A DNA stretch of 64,000 nt from Strobilurus pachycystidiatus (GCA_019915135.1 JAHLMK010000004.1:2418001-2482000); one strand, 5' to 3'. Numbered from the stretch's first letter, positions 23,206 through 35,006 are shown. A program made the numbers and translations. Notes: generated by a model from the sequence alone, not told the origin.

Positions 23206-24457
23206 ATGGCTCCCATGGCTCCAGAGCAGAGAGATTCTGGAGAGCTCTTTTGGGTCCAACAACAGCCACATCTCGAAGAGCTAGGATACTCTCTCCGTCC
23301 TCGATATCATCCCAACTGGACACCTTCTTGGATTTTACCAGACGGTTCCCGGAGCTCTGAACCTTCTGAAACATTTGAAGATCTACATGTGAATCTGGTA
23401 AGCCTATCTCTCGACGATCGAATAAATGCTTGAACTAAATGATACCCAGAACATTCGCAAAGTCCTTGATGCCACACGGGTGTCAGACGGTGTCCGAGTC
23501 GCGCTGAAGCAAACCGCGCGAGACTCTGTGGAACTCAAGATGCTGCAGGAACTTTCTTCCCCAGAGAATAACCTCCCAGAAAATCACGCCATTCCTCTTT
23601 TCGACGTTCTTCCTGTTGCCGGCGACAAGGATCTGGTCTTGATCGTGCTCCCACTCCTGCACGTATTTCCCGTACCCCTGTTTCATTGTCGCTGGGAAAT
23701 AATAGACTGTCTTCGTCAAGTCCTAGAGGTCAACTTGCCCCGTTGATTGCGTTTCTCGGAACTCATTCTCTTGAAGGGGGTCAAATTTCTACATGACCGA
23801 AACATCTCCCATGGGTCAGCATTTCTCGCACAGATCGACTTGAACCTGACTTGAAGCTACCGTTGCCTCCAGAGATATCGGTACATTCAACATCTTGATG
23901 GATCCTCAGAGAGTATTTCTCAATGGGTTTCACTTCGCTACACCATTCAGCAGCGATGGAAAGGGCACAGAGCCCCAAACACAGCCACGGTGTATGGCGG
24001 CGCCGGTGGCGTATTACCTTGTGGATTTCGAGACAGCCCAGTATCGGCCTGGGATCATTGCTAATGTCGCGGTTCGTGCTAAGAGTATTCGCTCGCAGTG
24101 GCGTACAGCCCCAGAGTTAAACGATCCGAGAATGATATACGTCAACCCGTACAAGTTGGACATCTACAACATCGGGGAAACAATCCTCGATGTGACTTTG
24201 GTACGTGTTTGCTATAACCGACCGTGTCCCGCCCCTCATTGATGTTCTCCATGTAGATGTTTATGGAAGCAGATATGAAAGATATCGAAACCATCCTTTT
24301 CGGCTTGATGCACCCTCATCTCGGTCAACGAATGACTCTAGACGCTGCACTGGCAGCGGTAAACCTCCTCCTCTCCTCAAATAGTGAGCAGTGGCTGAAA
24401 GAAGATATTGTTCCGTGTATAGACCGATACAATGCGGTCCGTTTCCCACAACATTAG
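23206..24457 (+). CDS. Basidiomycete-type protein kinase-like protein with DFE instead of DFG
   Basis: Exons 23206-23397, 23450-23728, 23777-23814, 23873-24200 and 24257-24457 join in frame to 345 residues. The N-terminal part has ELFWVQQQPHLEELGYSLRP and WTPSWILPDG, typical of a family of short kinases expanded in mushrooms. Kinase signs are VRVALKQ (candidate VAIK lysine), LVLIVLPLL (hinge region), GVKFLHDRNISHGDIGTFNI (catalytic loop, with His-Gly-Asp at the HRD place) and YLVDFETAQY where DFG is expected. The Gly-to-Glu change in DFG, the missing HRD arginine and the lack of a clear glycine-rich loop suggest weak or no catalysis. Substrates are unknown. A decayed tandem copy follows at 24752. 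Confidence 0.7.
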
Positions 24458-24751
24458 TTCCACATGTAAACAATATATCATTTTGAACCGAGCCGCAAGT
24501 GAACCAACGTGACTTTTGGCACAAAATCCGGACTGTCGACGCAATACACATCAAGCCTCGGCATATCTGCCTCCCTGAAGAATAGGTGCGTGCGCGGTCT
24601 GTGCGGCGAGTCACTCCAATGAGCTCGAGGTCCAGGCTAGTACAGTGCTGTACATGGCTAGTGCGCCTTGGGCGGTGTTTATGTTGTCACTGGATTGAAG
24701 GTAACGGATAGACCTCTCTCCGCAGAAGGGTTTCTATTGTTCTGAGGTAGA

Positions 24752-25320
24752 GTGGCATCTTGTACTTACATACCTATAACTTCAAGGATTCGGGATATCT
24801 GGTGTGACGGACTCTGTGATCCAATTATGCCCGACATGGACCCACAACACGGACGGTTTGCCTCAGGCTCACATGTCCGTGTGAGAAACAAGTTTGACAA
24901 TAAACGGCCACAACCGAATTGCCTAATGTCTTGTCATGAACAGAGAGACGCTGGGGAACTCTTCTGGGTACAACAGCAGCCACATTTAGAACGGCTATGA
25001 TACGCTCTTCGCCCGCGATACCATCCAAACTGGACACCTTCCTGGATCTTACCAGACGGCTCCCAGAGCTCTGAACCTCCCGAGAACTTTGAAGATTGGC
25101 ATGTGGACGCGGTAAGCCCTTATATTCCCATTGGATGTCCCATCTTGAACCTTACCTGCTTCCAGATCACTCGCAAAGTCCTCGACGCCACCCGGCTTTC
25201 CGACAGTGTTCGAGTCGCACTAAAGGACAATGTTGGATTCCCTGCTTACCTCGAAGAGTGAGCAGTGGCTGAAACAAGAGATCTTTTGGTCGCTGTCTCG
25301 ATCATACAACGCGGCAGCAT
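24752..25320 (+). pseudogene. Decayed tandem copy of the kinase-like gene with internal deletion
   Basis: The copy matches the upstream gene from its 5' flank through exon 1 (ELFWVQQQPHLE) and the start of exon 2 (RKVLDATRLSDSVRVALK). A TGA at about 24998 replaces the glycine codon of the LGY motif. After VRVALK the sequence jumps directly to the 3' end of the gene (GTGAGCAGTGGCTGAAA at about 25258, as at 24383). The catalytic core between about 23520 and 24380 of the parent is therefore missing. Confidence 0.75.
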
Positions 25321-25540
25321 ATGCTGAGGCCAGTAGACGATGTCCAGATGATTTGGGTTAGAAGTAGGGACTTAGCAGAGCAATAGGTCTGGGACTGTAG
25401 CGTACATGTTTAGGACAATAACGAATACACTTTCCTACTAGGAGTCAACGTGGAGAGAAATGGACGGCGCGAAACGATATCGGAAGTTTATCACCAGTGA
25501 CCGAAGAGCGCGAACGAATTTGAGCAGGTCATGATACAAT

Positions 25541-26854
25541 TCAAATAGACAACGACAATCTCGCCAGTCCCCCCGGGACTCTACACACCCCATGGTCGCC
25601 ATACACGAACCCGTTCTCGCTTGCAGCGAAGAAGCTATTCCCAACGCCGACTTCTCCTGCAAAGACCGCCTTGTCTTCTTCCGTTACGAGGAACGTGAGC
25701 GAAGATGCCTGGTCTGACTCGGGTATGGTGTGAAGCTTGCCTTTGGGGCGGAAGTAGAACTAGGAGACAAGACGTGAGTGAGGCAACAATTCATGTTAAG
25801 AAGGGACAGCCTACCTGCACCTCCATTCCGATACTAGGACCCTCCTCGCCGCTCAGCGATAGCGGGCCTCTCGAGGGGTCACCAGCGGTGATAGTATAGA
25901 CATGTTTCCCGGAAGGGTGCATGATGTAGAATTCCTCCTCTTCCTTGAACGACCGCGATGTCTTCACGTTCATACCTTTGCTATTTATCGCATCAAGGAG
26001 CAACTGCGTGGGATTCCGCCCATCCAGGGTGTTCACCATATTCCCCTCGCTGTCCGTTACAATCATGGGCTTTTCCGAGAGAGGGACGAGTCCGAGGAAG
26101 TCGAATGTGGATGTGAGTTTAGGACGGTTTGTTAATGCCAGACCGACAGCGCCGGATGAGTGGACGGATTTGTCGTGGAAGAGGGTGAAGGGGCGGCCGG
26201 TGATGAAGGGAGTGGATGTGGCGAGCAGGCCGAGCTGTCTGGCGATGATCAGCGCGGATGTAAGGGGAGGTGACGCGAACGGTGCTTACTCGGGCGGCGT
26301 GCGGGAAGTGCGAGAGGGATGCCGACAGGCCTTGCGGCGAGGAGTCAGAAAAGTACACGACGGCGTTGACGTCGGCTGGGCTGAGAGAGAAGTTGGTGTC
26401 AGTAATGGATAGACAATCGCGTCCCGACTCACTCGACAGCGTTCAGCTCCTCGGGCAGAGGATCGCTCTTGCGTTTACTCCAGACATCTTCCCAGTCCAA
26501 CGGCTCTAGCGAAGTCTCAGACTCGTCCTTTTTCCGGAACGAATGCCATCGCCCGACTTGTGGAATAGGCGTGCCCTGTATTGTGGATCTGAATGGTATA
26601 CACGTGTCCCGGTCGAAGAACGAAAGTGAGCACGTTATGAAATCGGGTCCGTACGCCGGCGCAGCGAGGCAGCCCACGGACGACGCGCTCAGCGCGGAGA
26701 CATTGGTGACCAATTTCGATAGCTCGGCGGCTGCGACGTTGGGCGAGAGCGCGAAGAGAAGAGTGTGACGCGCGTAGCGGCCGGCGAGCTGCTCAACGTG
26801 GTGTAGAGCCGTCGACGCTGAGCGTGCCACGATGGTGCATGAGTGGATGGGCAT
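25541..26854 (-). CDS. FIST-domain-like protein (probable)
   Basis: Exons 26854-26433, 26380-26290, 26234-25815 and 25759-25541 join in frame to 383 residues. The first exon is a small-residue-rich segment (CTIVARSASTALHHVEQLAG, VSALSASSVGCLAAP) like the start of a FIST sensory domain. Then come VVYFSDSSPQGLSASLSHF, HDKSVHSSGAVGLAL (similar to the ESGAVGVAL turn of FIST proteins) and, near the end, GPSIGMEVQFYFRPKG and GNSFFAASENGF. FIST domains occur in bacterial sensors and in FBXO22-type F-box proteins; I see no F-box here, so it may be an independent or mitochondrial protein. The family assignment is by remembered motifs only. It is divergent from ISA1 across 174 bp. A related degenerate segment is at 35430-35700. 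Confidence 0.55.
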
Positions 26855-27028
26855 AAGCGAACTAGGCGCCGGCTAGGCGCGGTCTGAGCGCAGCGGAGGT
26901 TGGCCCAGACCGGCCCGCGAAATGCAGACGCTCCCATTGGCTGATGGCTGCCGTACTCGGCCCGCGTCATAAACCCGTTCCAAAACACAGCCATCGCCCC
27001 ACTAATCTCCCTCCGCTCATCCATCACC
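26855..27028. promoter_or_regulatory. Shared divergent promoter between the FIST-like gene and ISA1
   Basis: Only 174 bp separate the two ATGs on opposite strands. The stretch is GC-rich in its left half and pyrimidine-rich just before the ISA1 ATG, with no TATA box. I infer a bidirectional promoter. Confidence 0.5.
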
Positions 27029-27707
27029 ATGTATTCGCTTGCCATCAAGCAGAGCGTCCGCCCATGCACATCGCTATTCTCCCGCCGCGCAATGATGTCC
27101 GCATATAATGGACCCCATGCTGCCCAGCCTCTCGCCGACTCCCCGCCCGTCGTCGTGCCCTCCACATCAGCGACAACATTAGACGCGGACTTTGCATCGC
27201 CACAAATTGCTGCACGACCACCACCGACGCCCAAGGCGGAGAAGTCGCGACCAAAGATCCGGGCGACGAAAGCTGCCTTGACCATAGTGCGTCCTTCGTT
27301 GTGTGTTATGTTCATTAGATCTGACTCGTGTTCTCCAGACACCCACAGCCGTCTCCCGTCTTCGCGCCCTCCTCCGCGGCCCCACCCCACAACTCATCCG
27401 CATCGGCGTCCGCAACAAAGGCTGCGCAGGCCTATCCTACCACCTCGAGTACGTAGAGGCTCCCGCAAAATTCGACGAAGTCGTAGAGCAGGACGGCGTG
27501 CGGGTTGTCATAGACAGCAAGGCGCTCTTTTCTATCATTGGGAGCGAGATGGATTGGCAGGAGGATGCCCTCAGGTATGTCGTCGTGTTGTCTTCTTTCC
27601 TGCGGATGTTGACGGATGACACGCTCAGCTCGAAGTTTGCGTTCAAGAACCCGAACATCAAGGACGCGTGCGGGTGTGGAGAGTCGTTCAACGTTGGTTC
27701 ATCATGA
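27029..27707 (+). CDS. ISA1: Mitochondrial iron-sulfur assembly protein of the A-type (Isa1)
   Basis: Exons 27029-27286, 27339-27574 and 27629-27707 give 573 nt, 190 residues. The N-terminus (MYSLAIKQSVRPCTSLFSRR) is basic and Ser-rich, as expected for a mitochondrial targeting peptide, and is followed by a low-complexity stretch. The conserved HesB/IscA core starts at LRIGVRNKGCAGLSY-like sequence: here LIRIGVRNKGCAGLSYHLEY, then VVIDSKALFSIIGSEMDW, and ends NIKDACGCGESFNV. The three cysteines expected for Fe-S or iron binding (GCAG and CGCG) are present. Isa1 works with Isa2 and Iba57 in maturing [4Fe-4S] proteins in the matrix. The last intron splits the serine codon before SKFAFKNPN. Confidence 0.95.
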
Positions 27708-28735
27708 TGAGGCCAGATGGCATGTATTCTATTCCCCCACTCTACATTACTTCGCAGCAAGTGTATCAATAGTCAGGCATTTCTCACTAGAGACAGACAA
27801 TACATTCTATCCATCTCACGCCCGGGTTCGCACTCCCATCTATCGCATGCAAGGCAAGACCGGACGCCGATATCAAATGGACGTATTCTCGTCTCCAAAT
27901 ACCTTGGTACTATCGAGAGTAGTAAGCAGCAAAGTCATGTGTAGCGCACCGATCCCCAAAATTTGGGTAAGCTAACAATACTTCCATTGACGCTGAAAGA
28001 CGGACATGGACACCTCATACCCAGGCGGGTCGCCGACTACGGGACGATGAGGGAAAGTGCGGGACTGTCCGCTGTCGACCGGAACCTTGCGCTCAAGTCG
28101 TCCTGCCAAGAAAACGCGTCCACGATATCTGGCGTCCAGAGCATGCCGTGCTCGTTGACGACACTCGGTTGCCCAGGTGGTGCGGTCATTGCTTGGTTCA
28201 ACGTGTCGTGTGGGGTTCGGCAGGTGACTGACAGTGACGGTCGCTGTTGCGCGTCCCGACCAAACTGGCGACCAGACTTTCCATCGTGTTCCGATCAGAT
28301 TCCCATCGTGTTCCGTACCTCCTTGACGAGGCGTTCATCACTAGCTTCATGGCGTTGCTGGTCACCATCACTTCTGAAAGTCCTTGTTCGTGCGGTCAGG
28401 AATATTTGTGTGCCATTTTGATGAATTCTGACTCTGAGTGTTGGGATCCTCTGCGCACATCAAAGTTGGGCACGCTCATATCTCATATGAGGCGGCAGGT
28501 ATCCGCTCGTCCAATAATGTGATCGAATCGAAACTGTGTCTGACACAATCATTCCAGTCTATCGAAAAGCTAGAAAAGGAGCACAGATACATGATATGTA
28601 AGAAGTAAGAATGTCCACAAACTCAACTATCCTCCAGTGGCTACAGATTGCGCATCAAACTCGACCTGACTCTCGGCCCCATGTTCCTCAGGAATGCACC
28701 CCTTGGAGTGGCGATACCGGACCCTTTTGCAGCCA
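27708..28735. other. Stretch without a firmly identified gene
   Basis: About 1 kb. On the minus strand a stretch at roughly 28230-28045 reads like protein (VNEHGMLWTPDIVDAFSWQD) and ends at a TAG. I cannot place a start or name a family, so it may be a gene remnant. The right end is the 3' flank of the HeLo-like/TPR gene. Confidence 0.35.
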
Positions 28736-30847
28736 TCACAGCGCAGAGTCCAAGTGTCTGCACCATCTTTTTGGGCAGAGTTGGTCGAACCCGAAGCCTG
28801 TGCCAAAACTTGCAACTGATTCGGTATATCTTGACATTTGTCCTGCAGACCGCCCTTCTCGGACTTCGTCGATCTCCCGGTCAAGGACAAAATGCTTGAG
28901 TACACTGGAGCCGGTAGACTGGAAACAACTCGCGCCGTTTATCCGCCCGTCAGATTGGGGCTTTGTGCTGCGGAGGATCTCCAGTTCTGTCTTGAAGTCG
29001 GAGAAATCCCCATATTTAGATGAAGATAGAGCGAGACCTATGGCTACAGTAAGAGATCTTCCAAGAGAAGCTGCGTATACACCCGGACGGCGTGCTGTTA
29101 GGTACCGCCGGATGTCCAAGGCCTCTTGAATATGACGATAGCCATTACTGATGTCTCCAGCCTCCTGGCATAAAATGGCAGCGTTATGGAGCGAAATCCC
29201 AAGGAGTACAATGAATCGCTGATTGGTTGCTACCAACTCACGACTCAGCTGAACAATGCGCCAAATGTCTGCCAGCATGAATGTCTGTGAGGAGGAACAC
29301 ATGTTGTTCCTGACACAGTAGACAAGGTTCAGGAGTGATAGAACCAAGTCTGGCTTATAAGTGTCTGCGTCAATTTCCATCAACTCCTCCCTCAACGCCA
29401 CAGTTTCTTGGATGGTCACTATAGCTTGCTCCGTCTCCCCTACATCGAGCAGATACATTGACGTGTTGTTCAAGGCCGCGCTGAGCTCCACTCTATAATC
29501 CGCAGATGGGTTGCCGTCTCGGTGCAAGATGCGGAATATAAGAACGGGCTCCTCAACGATCTGTAATGCCTCAGCTGACTGTCCCAAGCGTTGCATTGCC
29601 GTGCAGACCCCAATGAGAGCACGGCCAACTTGTGCGTCAAGTGGACCGGGTGTAGCTTTATTAGGGATGAAGCCACGGTAGATACGGACAGCCTGCCAAT
29701 AGGCTTCTCGTGCGTCCTCATATGAACCAAGATCGAGAAGCTGGTTGGCCAAGTTCTCCATGTCTGCAGCAACCTGCATAATTGGAACAGAATGGGCGTG
29801 GAATCGGAGGTCTCGTATAAGCCCCAGAGCGTTGAGAGCGATGATTTCCATCTGTTCGGCTGGGTCGTCAACTGCTGCATAATGGGTGACAGTGACCCCG
29901 CGCTCGGCGAGGGATGCGGTCTCGAAATCGAGAAGGGTGTGATTGTCTGGGGAGAACGTCCGTACCGCCGCAGTCGCAGAACGTACTTTCATTCGCACAT
30001 ACTGAGTCTCCAGCAACCTACTAATGACTTTATCGGTTCCACTCTGTGAAGAGATTGATTTAGACTGGTGTTGTGTTCAGAAGATATCTTTACCTTAGTA
30101 TCGAGAAGATTGATTAGGTCACCATCCAGCAGTGCGTGTGAGGCAGGAGAGAAGATATTATCTTTTTGGGCAATGTCGAGCGGGGACGGGAAATTCTTCT
30201 TGAGTTGGTCAAGTCTCTGCATGACATCTCTGCGGAACTGCTCCGTCAATTCAGCAGCTCTCGATGCAGACACCTCGATGCGAATTAGGCCATTCATCTG
30301 AAATGTAATTCATGATTGAACAAAAACATGACGGGAGTATTGCGAGAGACATACTGTGAATCGGCGATGCAGAGCTGCTACGTCGCCCTCAATTTGCTTC
30401 AACTTGAGCTGCAAATCCTCAAATCCCTGTCTTGCGATCAAGGATTTGAGTTTGAATGCCCGACTGCTGAGTTTGTCTGTCATTTTGCCGCACTGGCCCG
30501 CTGCGCTGGACAGAGATCTACAGACGTGTCATGATCTATCAACAGCTGTGCCGAGGGCTAACATACAACTCAAGAGTAGAACAAGCATCCGCTGGATCGC
30601 GACCACCGTTGGGCGAGACAGTGTCCAAGAGTGCGGTCATTTTCTCTAGCGACGTGAGGTCTTGCGAGATTGTATCTGCGAGACGGCGAATTTCTCGCTC
30701 TGTAGAAGGAACCTGGAATGAAAGACAACGCTCTGAACGCTCTGTAGGCAACCTTGGAGAAGGACAGACTTTATCAATGGCCTCCTTGAGCTTCTGACCG
30801 ACCTCTATGAGAGCGACGACGCTAGCGGCAAGACCTATCGCTTCCAT
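28736..30847 (-). CDS. HeLo-like N-terminal domain fused to TPR repeats, without an NTPase domain
   Basis: Exons 30847-30770, 30712-30567, 30517-30355, 30297-30094 and 30043-28736 close in frame to 632 residues. The first residues, MEAIGLAASVVALIEVGQ, match the usual start of the alpha-helical HeLo-like/'Fungal_N' effector domains found at the N-termini of fungal NLR-type STAND proteins; this helical part runs to about residue 200 (TISQDLTSLEKMTALLD, KLKSLIARQGFEDLQLKL). The C-terminal 400 residues are TPR-like helix pairs (ANQLLDLGSYEDAREAYWQA, VGRALIGVCTAMQRLGQSAE, SLHNAAILCQEAGDISNGY). I see no P-loop, Walker B or other NACHT/NB-ARC motif between them. A role in programmed cell death or self/non-self sensing is inferred from the domain family only. 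The protein end at 28736 lacks recognisable features. Confidence 0.7.
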
Positions 30848-31197
30848 GCTGGTGGAAGAGGAGAGAACTGTCGACTGGCGCACAGCTGTGGTGTTGCCAT
30901 CATCCATCAGAAGGCTGTACATCAGCTCGAAGTTCACACCCAAATGTGCGATTTCCGCCAGCGGGCACGTCTGACAACAGGCTCGGGCTGAGCTTGAGGA
31001 CAAGTGAGGAGTGAGTCGCGGCGTCGAGCATAACAATCCTTCCTCACACCCACATCGCTTTCCTCTCCCACACCCCATCAAATAGCATAAAACCTGCAAA
31101 GAAATGTGTATATAAACGTGATGGATGGATGGATGGATGTGTACGAAATGTGATAGCAATGTGACAAGATTTACAACCGCCCCAGACCCCTACATAC
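30848..31197. other. Intergenic stretch with a GATG microsatellite
   Basis: 350 bp between two minus-strand genes. It holds (GATG)n at about 31120-31139 and otherwise nothing recognisable; it should contain the promoter of the HeLo-like/TPR gene and the terminator of the MYND gene. Confidence 0.5.
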
Positions 31198-33425
31198 CTA
31201 ACCACCCGTGCGCCGCGGGCGCTGCATATCGTGATTACTGCGCGTACGCGGTATCGTCCCCAGAAACACGCCCTCGAACATCCGGTTCGCCTCCCTCTCC
31301 CTCCGCGGCCTGACCGTCGCCGTACCCTCCACCGCCACAACAGGAACGGGCACCTCCGCGTTCGCGTTCGCAATTGGTATCCCAGCGGCAGACCACGCCT
31401 GCGGTATCCGCGCATGTGCTTGCGATCGTCTTTCGTGTCCGTGCCCGTGTCCTTGACCTTGGCCTTGGCCTTGACCCTCAGCCAACTCTTCTCCGTCCTC
31501 GTTGTCCTCGCGTGCGCTGCACCAGAACCGATGCCCCTCGCTCCACGCGGTGCTCTGGCATTCCTTGCCGCAATATTTCGCCTTGCGGCACCGTCGACAT
31601 TTTGCGAATTCACGAGGTACAGTCTCCCATCGTCCGCATAGCACTACGGATATGCATGAGCATGAGAGAACGGTAGATAATAGATTGACTCACTGTTCGC
31701 GCACTGTCGTATCCCACCACGGCTCTCGTCCTTTCTGCATGCATTCCTCATAATCACGCCAGCCCAGTACTGGATTTCCGTCGGGAGCTTGGGGGTATCG
31801 CTCTCTGATGAGCTCGGCCGGAACGTGAATCTCTCCACCAGCGAAAAGACATTCGTCTGTCGTCCGTTGGCAGGAGCAGCTACGGGAGGTTTTTCCCTCT
31901 CCTTTTCTTTGCCGCGTGCAGTGAAGGACTTGAAGAAGCCGCCACCAGGTACAGAGGATGATGACGACGAGCCAGGAGAAGAATTCGTCGATGATGGCCC
32001 AGCTTGGGTGGAGGATGCGGGAGGAGGCTTGATCGCGATGGCATGCGACCTGGGGATGGGTGGCGCCGGTGGTTGCGTCTTGGTGGAAGCGGGGTGGAAT
32101 GAGGCTCTGGGTTCGTAGAACGCCTGCCGGACGTGTGGATATTTACTGAGATATGCGAGCAGTTGGAGACTAAGCAATACATCCTCGTCTCGATATGGCC
32201 CAGAATCGCGTACGCCGCGGATGGTGCCGGTGCCGGTTCGTGGTAGAGGAGTGACTCCGGGACGAGGGGTAGCCTCGGGCGGTGCGCCCATGGCCATGTC
32301 ATCATTGGGCTCGAGCGAGACGATGCCTTGGTCCACGCCATCGCCCTGGTCGTCACTGATCATGATACGCGCGTCAAGGGGTGTCGCCAGCGTCTCTGCG
32401 ACCGGTGCATCTGCGACGATGGCAACGGCCCGGCGCAGAGGCGGATCGTCATCGTCGTCTTCGGTTTCGGTGTCCTGGCGAGACGATGTGGGAGAGGGAG
32501 ACGCGGGTGGTTGGCGCTGAGTGCGAGGGGCATCCCAGGTGGGACGGGCGATGATGGTCCCAGACCGATCACGACCTGGAACGACGACGGTTCCGGTCGG
32601 CGTGCTGGAGCCAAGGGGGGTAGTCGTAGTAGATGCCTCGGTGGAGGTGTCGCCTTCGTCGCTAGTCGAGGCAGCCAATTCTTGCGCCTGCGATTGGTCA
32701 GTAAACGAACTAAACTCAACACCAACAAGCCTACCGCATCGACGCGGATCTGCCTCTGCAGAGCTCTCGCTAGCTCGCTTGCTTCGTCGCGCTGCCGCTG
32801 CTCAGCCAGAGCCTGACGCCTGGCATGCCGCTGCTCTCTGGTCTCCCGCGGGGCGCCAGATGCACTCGGACTGGGCCCAACTGCGAAGCCTTTCTTCGCG
32901 AGCCACGCTTCCAGGATGCAGCCGACAACTTCAAGTGTGCCGGCCTGCACGACGCGACTGCGAATGGACTCGCTGCCGCGCACGCCTATGTTGACAACGC
33001 ACTGGAAGGCAAGCGAGAAGCGGTACGCGGCGTGTTTGTCAAACTGCTGCGGATTGAGAGTGGGCGTGAGCTTGGGTGGGCGGGCGGAGGGCGGGGCGAG
33101 CCCGTAGAAGAGAGCCGGATTCTCGGGCGGCGGGGGACAGAGGCAGAATTCGTGGAGGATCTTGACGAGACGCTCGAGGCCGCCGTCCTGGGTCATGATT
33201 TCGCGGATGCGCGGCGAGGTGGATGTGAGGTAGGTGAGCTGCGTCAGCGAGTTGAAGAGCGGGAGCGCCGAGGACGTATCGAGGGCTGTGGGCGGCGGCA
33301 GCGGGAGATCAGGATCCCGCCAGGATGGAGCGGACGGGGCACGCACCTCGGCGGTCGTACAGCTGGGAGCTGATACAGACACACGCCTTGTTCTGCGCGG
33401 GAAACGCAAAGTTGGACTCGCGCAT
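31198..33425 (-). CDS. MYND-type zinc-finger protein of the Mub1/SamB family
   Basis: Exons 33425-33347, 33285-32735, 32687-31694 and 31643-31198 join in frame to 689 residues. The N-terminal part (MRESNFAFPAQNKACVC, LFNSLTQLTYLTSTSPRIRE, RFSLAFQCVVNIGVRG, VVQAGTLEVVGCILEAW) is the armadillo-like region of Mub1/SamB. A long Ser/Thr/Pro- and acidic-rich middle part follows. Near the C-terminus a MYND finger is built across intron 3: CANMLCGRWETVPREFAKCR, then CRKAKYCGKECQ and HRFWC. After it lies a GQGQGQ/GHGHGH repeat. In yeast Mub1 partners the ubiquitin ligase Ubr2 in degradation of Rpn4, and in Aspergillus SamB affects polarity and septation; the role here is inferred by family. The start at 33425 is the first ATG before MRESNF. 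Confidence 0.85.
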
Positions 33426-34319
33426 TGCGGGCGTCGACGAGCAGCACGGAAGCAGAAACAGAGAGGTGTCGCAGTCCAGTGCTGGCTGCGAGCAAAACGC
33501 TGATTCACCCCACCGGCGCCCTGTGTTTGGTTTTGTTTGGCGGCGTGGCGCATGAAAGGCCCGGCCGCCCAAATCCGTTCTTCACTCCTCTTCCTCAGTG
33601 GATGGCTGCCTTCTATTAGGTGTCTATATCGTGCGAGCTACGCGCCCTGCTGCCACCCCACTGTTCGCGCCATTCCGCTTTCTACTTCCGTCTCGGATGA
33701 ACCGTGGAAGGGTGGTTTGTGGCGTGCACACGACCCACATGATACGCACTTTGATCAATTCATACTCGGACCGAACAAATTGCGATCATGTTCAAGTCCG
33801 AGACTCAGAGTCAATGCATCGACTGTACTCGACACAGCTTTACTCAGCGCACCCAACGGCCGGCCGCAGAACGACTTGCTGGACCACCGAGGGTCACCAG
33901 AGCAGCGCCGCTAATCAACGACACTCCAATCCATCTCGCACATCAAGATGTCACGGCCACCCACGCATCGGATAGACTGAAAAGACCCAGTCCGATGTCA
34001 TCTGAATCGAGTCTGGCTGGCGAGCGCCCCGAGCGCTGGAAGGGCATGTGTGCCCCCAGCCAGGTGATTCAACTCCAAGTAGCCACCAGATTCAGTCTCG
34101 ACCACCAGTAAAGCTGCGCCACAGCAGAGGCATATTTCACATGGCCGAGGCACTTGATGAATTGCAGCCACGCGGGAAGTAAGCACGTGGCTGGCGTCCC
34201 GCGGCCGGCATTCGGAGTGGTCGGAGTTCTAATCCCTGAAAATAAGGTTCAGCCACACTTTGGGCCAATTTTCGCTGTGCCAAAAGTTGCCCACGACAAC
34301 CGACGATCAGCAAGCAAAA
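33426..34319. other. Intergenic region between the MYND gene and RPL11
   Basis: About 890 bp carrying the divergent promoters of the two genes. There is no convincing coding sequence or RNA gene. The last bases before the RPL11 ATG read CAAGCAAAAATGG, a favourable start context. Confidence 0.5.
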
Positions 34320-35006
34320 ATGGTGAGACCGAGCTCGCTGTCCCGTATGGCCCGCTCATCCCGCCTCGCAGGCCGACACCAAAGCCGCACCCACGAACCC
34401 GATGAAGGAGCCCAGAATCGAGAAGCTGGTCATCAGTGCGTTTGCCCCGTCCATCCACACCCGCCCCGTCTGACATTGCCCGCCTCCTAGACATCTCGGT
34501 TGGCGAGTCTGGCGATCGTCTGACCCGTGCGTCCAAGGTGCTCGAACAGCTCACCGGCCAAACACCCGTCACGAGCAAGGCTCGCTACACCGTCCGCACG
34601 TTCGGGATCCGACGTAACGAGAAAATCGCCGTCCACGTCACCATACGCGGCCCGAAGGCGGAGGAGATTCTGGAGCGGGGCCTGAAGGTCAAGGAGTACG
34701 AACTGCGTCGTCGCAACTTCTCCGAGACTGGAAACTTTGGATTCGGCATCCAGGAGCACATCGATCTCGGTGCTCGCTACGACCCCGGTATTGGTATCTT
34801 CGGAATGGACTTCTACGTTGTGATGGGTCGTCCGGGTATGCGGGTAGCGAGGAGACGGGCGAAGAAGACTCGCGTCGGCTTCACCCACAAAGTGAGGAGG
34901 GAGGACGTGATGAGCTGGTACAAGACCCGCTTCGACGGTATCATCCTGGTGCGTCTCTTTCCTTCCTTCGTTCTTTTTCTCATCCTGATTTTCACACCAG
35001 AAATAA
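34320..35006 (+). CDS. RPL11: 60S ribosomal protein uL5 (RPL11)
   Basis: Exons 34320-34322, 34372-34435, 34491-34948 and 35001-35006 give 531 nt, 176 residues, the usual size. The start codon alone forms exon 1, and the final lysine and stop codon (AAATAA) form exon 4. Signatures are [20 protein letters not shown] (across intron 2), [70 protein letters not shown] and [11 protein letters not shown]. The protein sits in the central protuberance of the large subunit with 5S rRNA and uL18. Codons are strongly C-ending, as expected for a highly expressed gene. All introns are 49-55 nt with GT-AG ends. Confidence 0.95.

Noticed and set aside
27963..28421. 152-codon plus-strand frame
   Set aside because: No ATG-started protein-like core, Ser/Arg-rich composition typical of a chance frame; the minus strand reads better.
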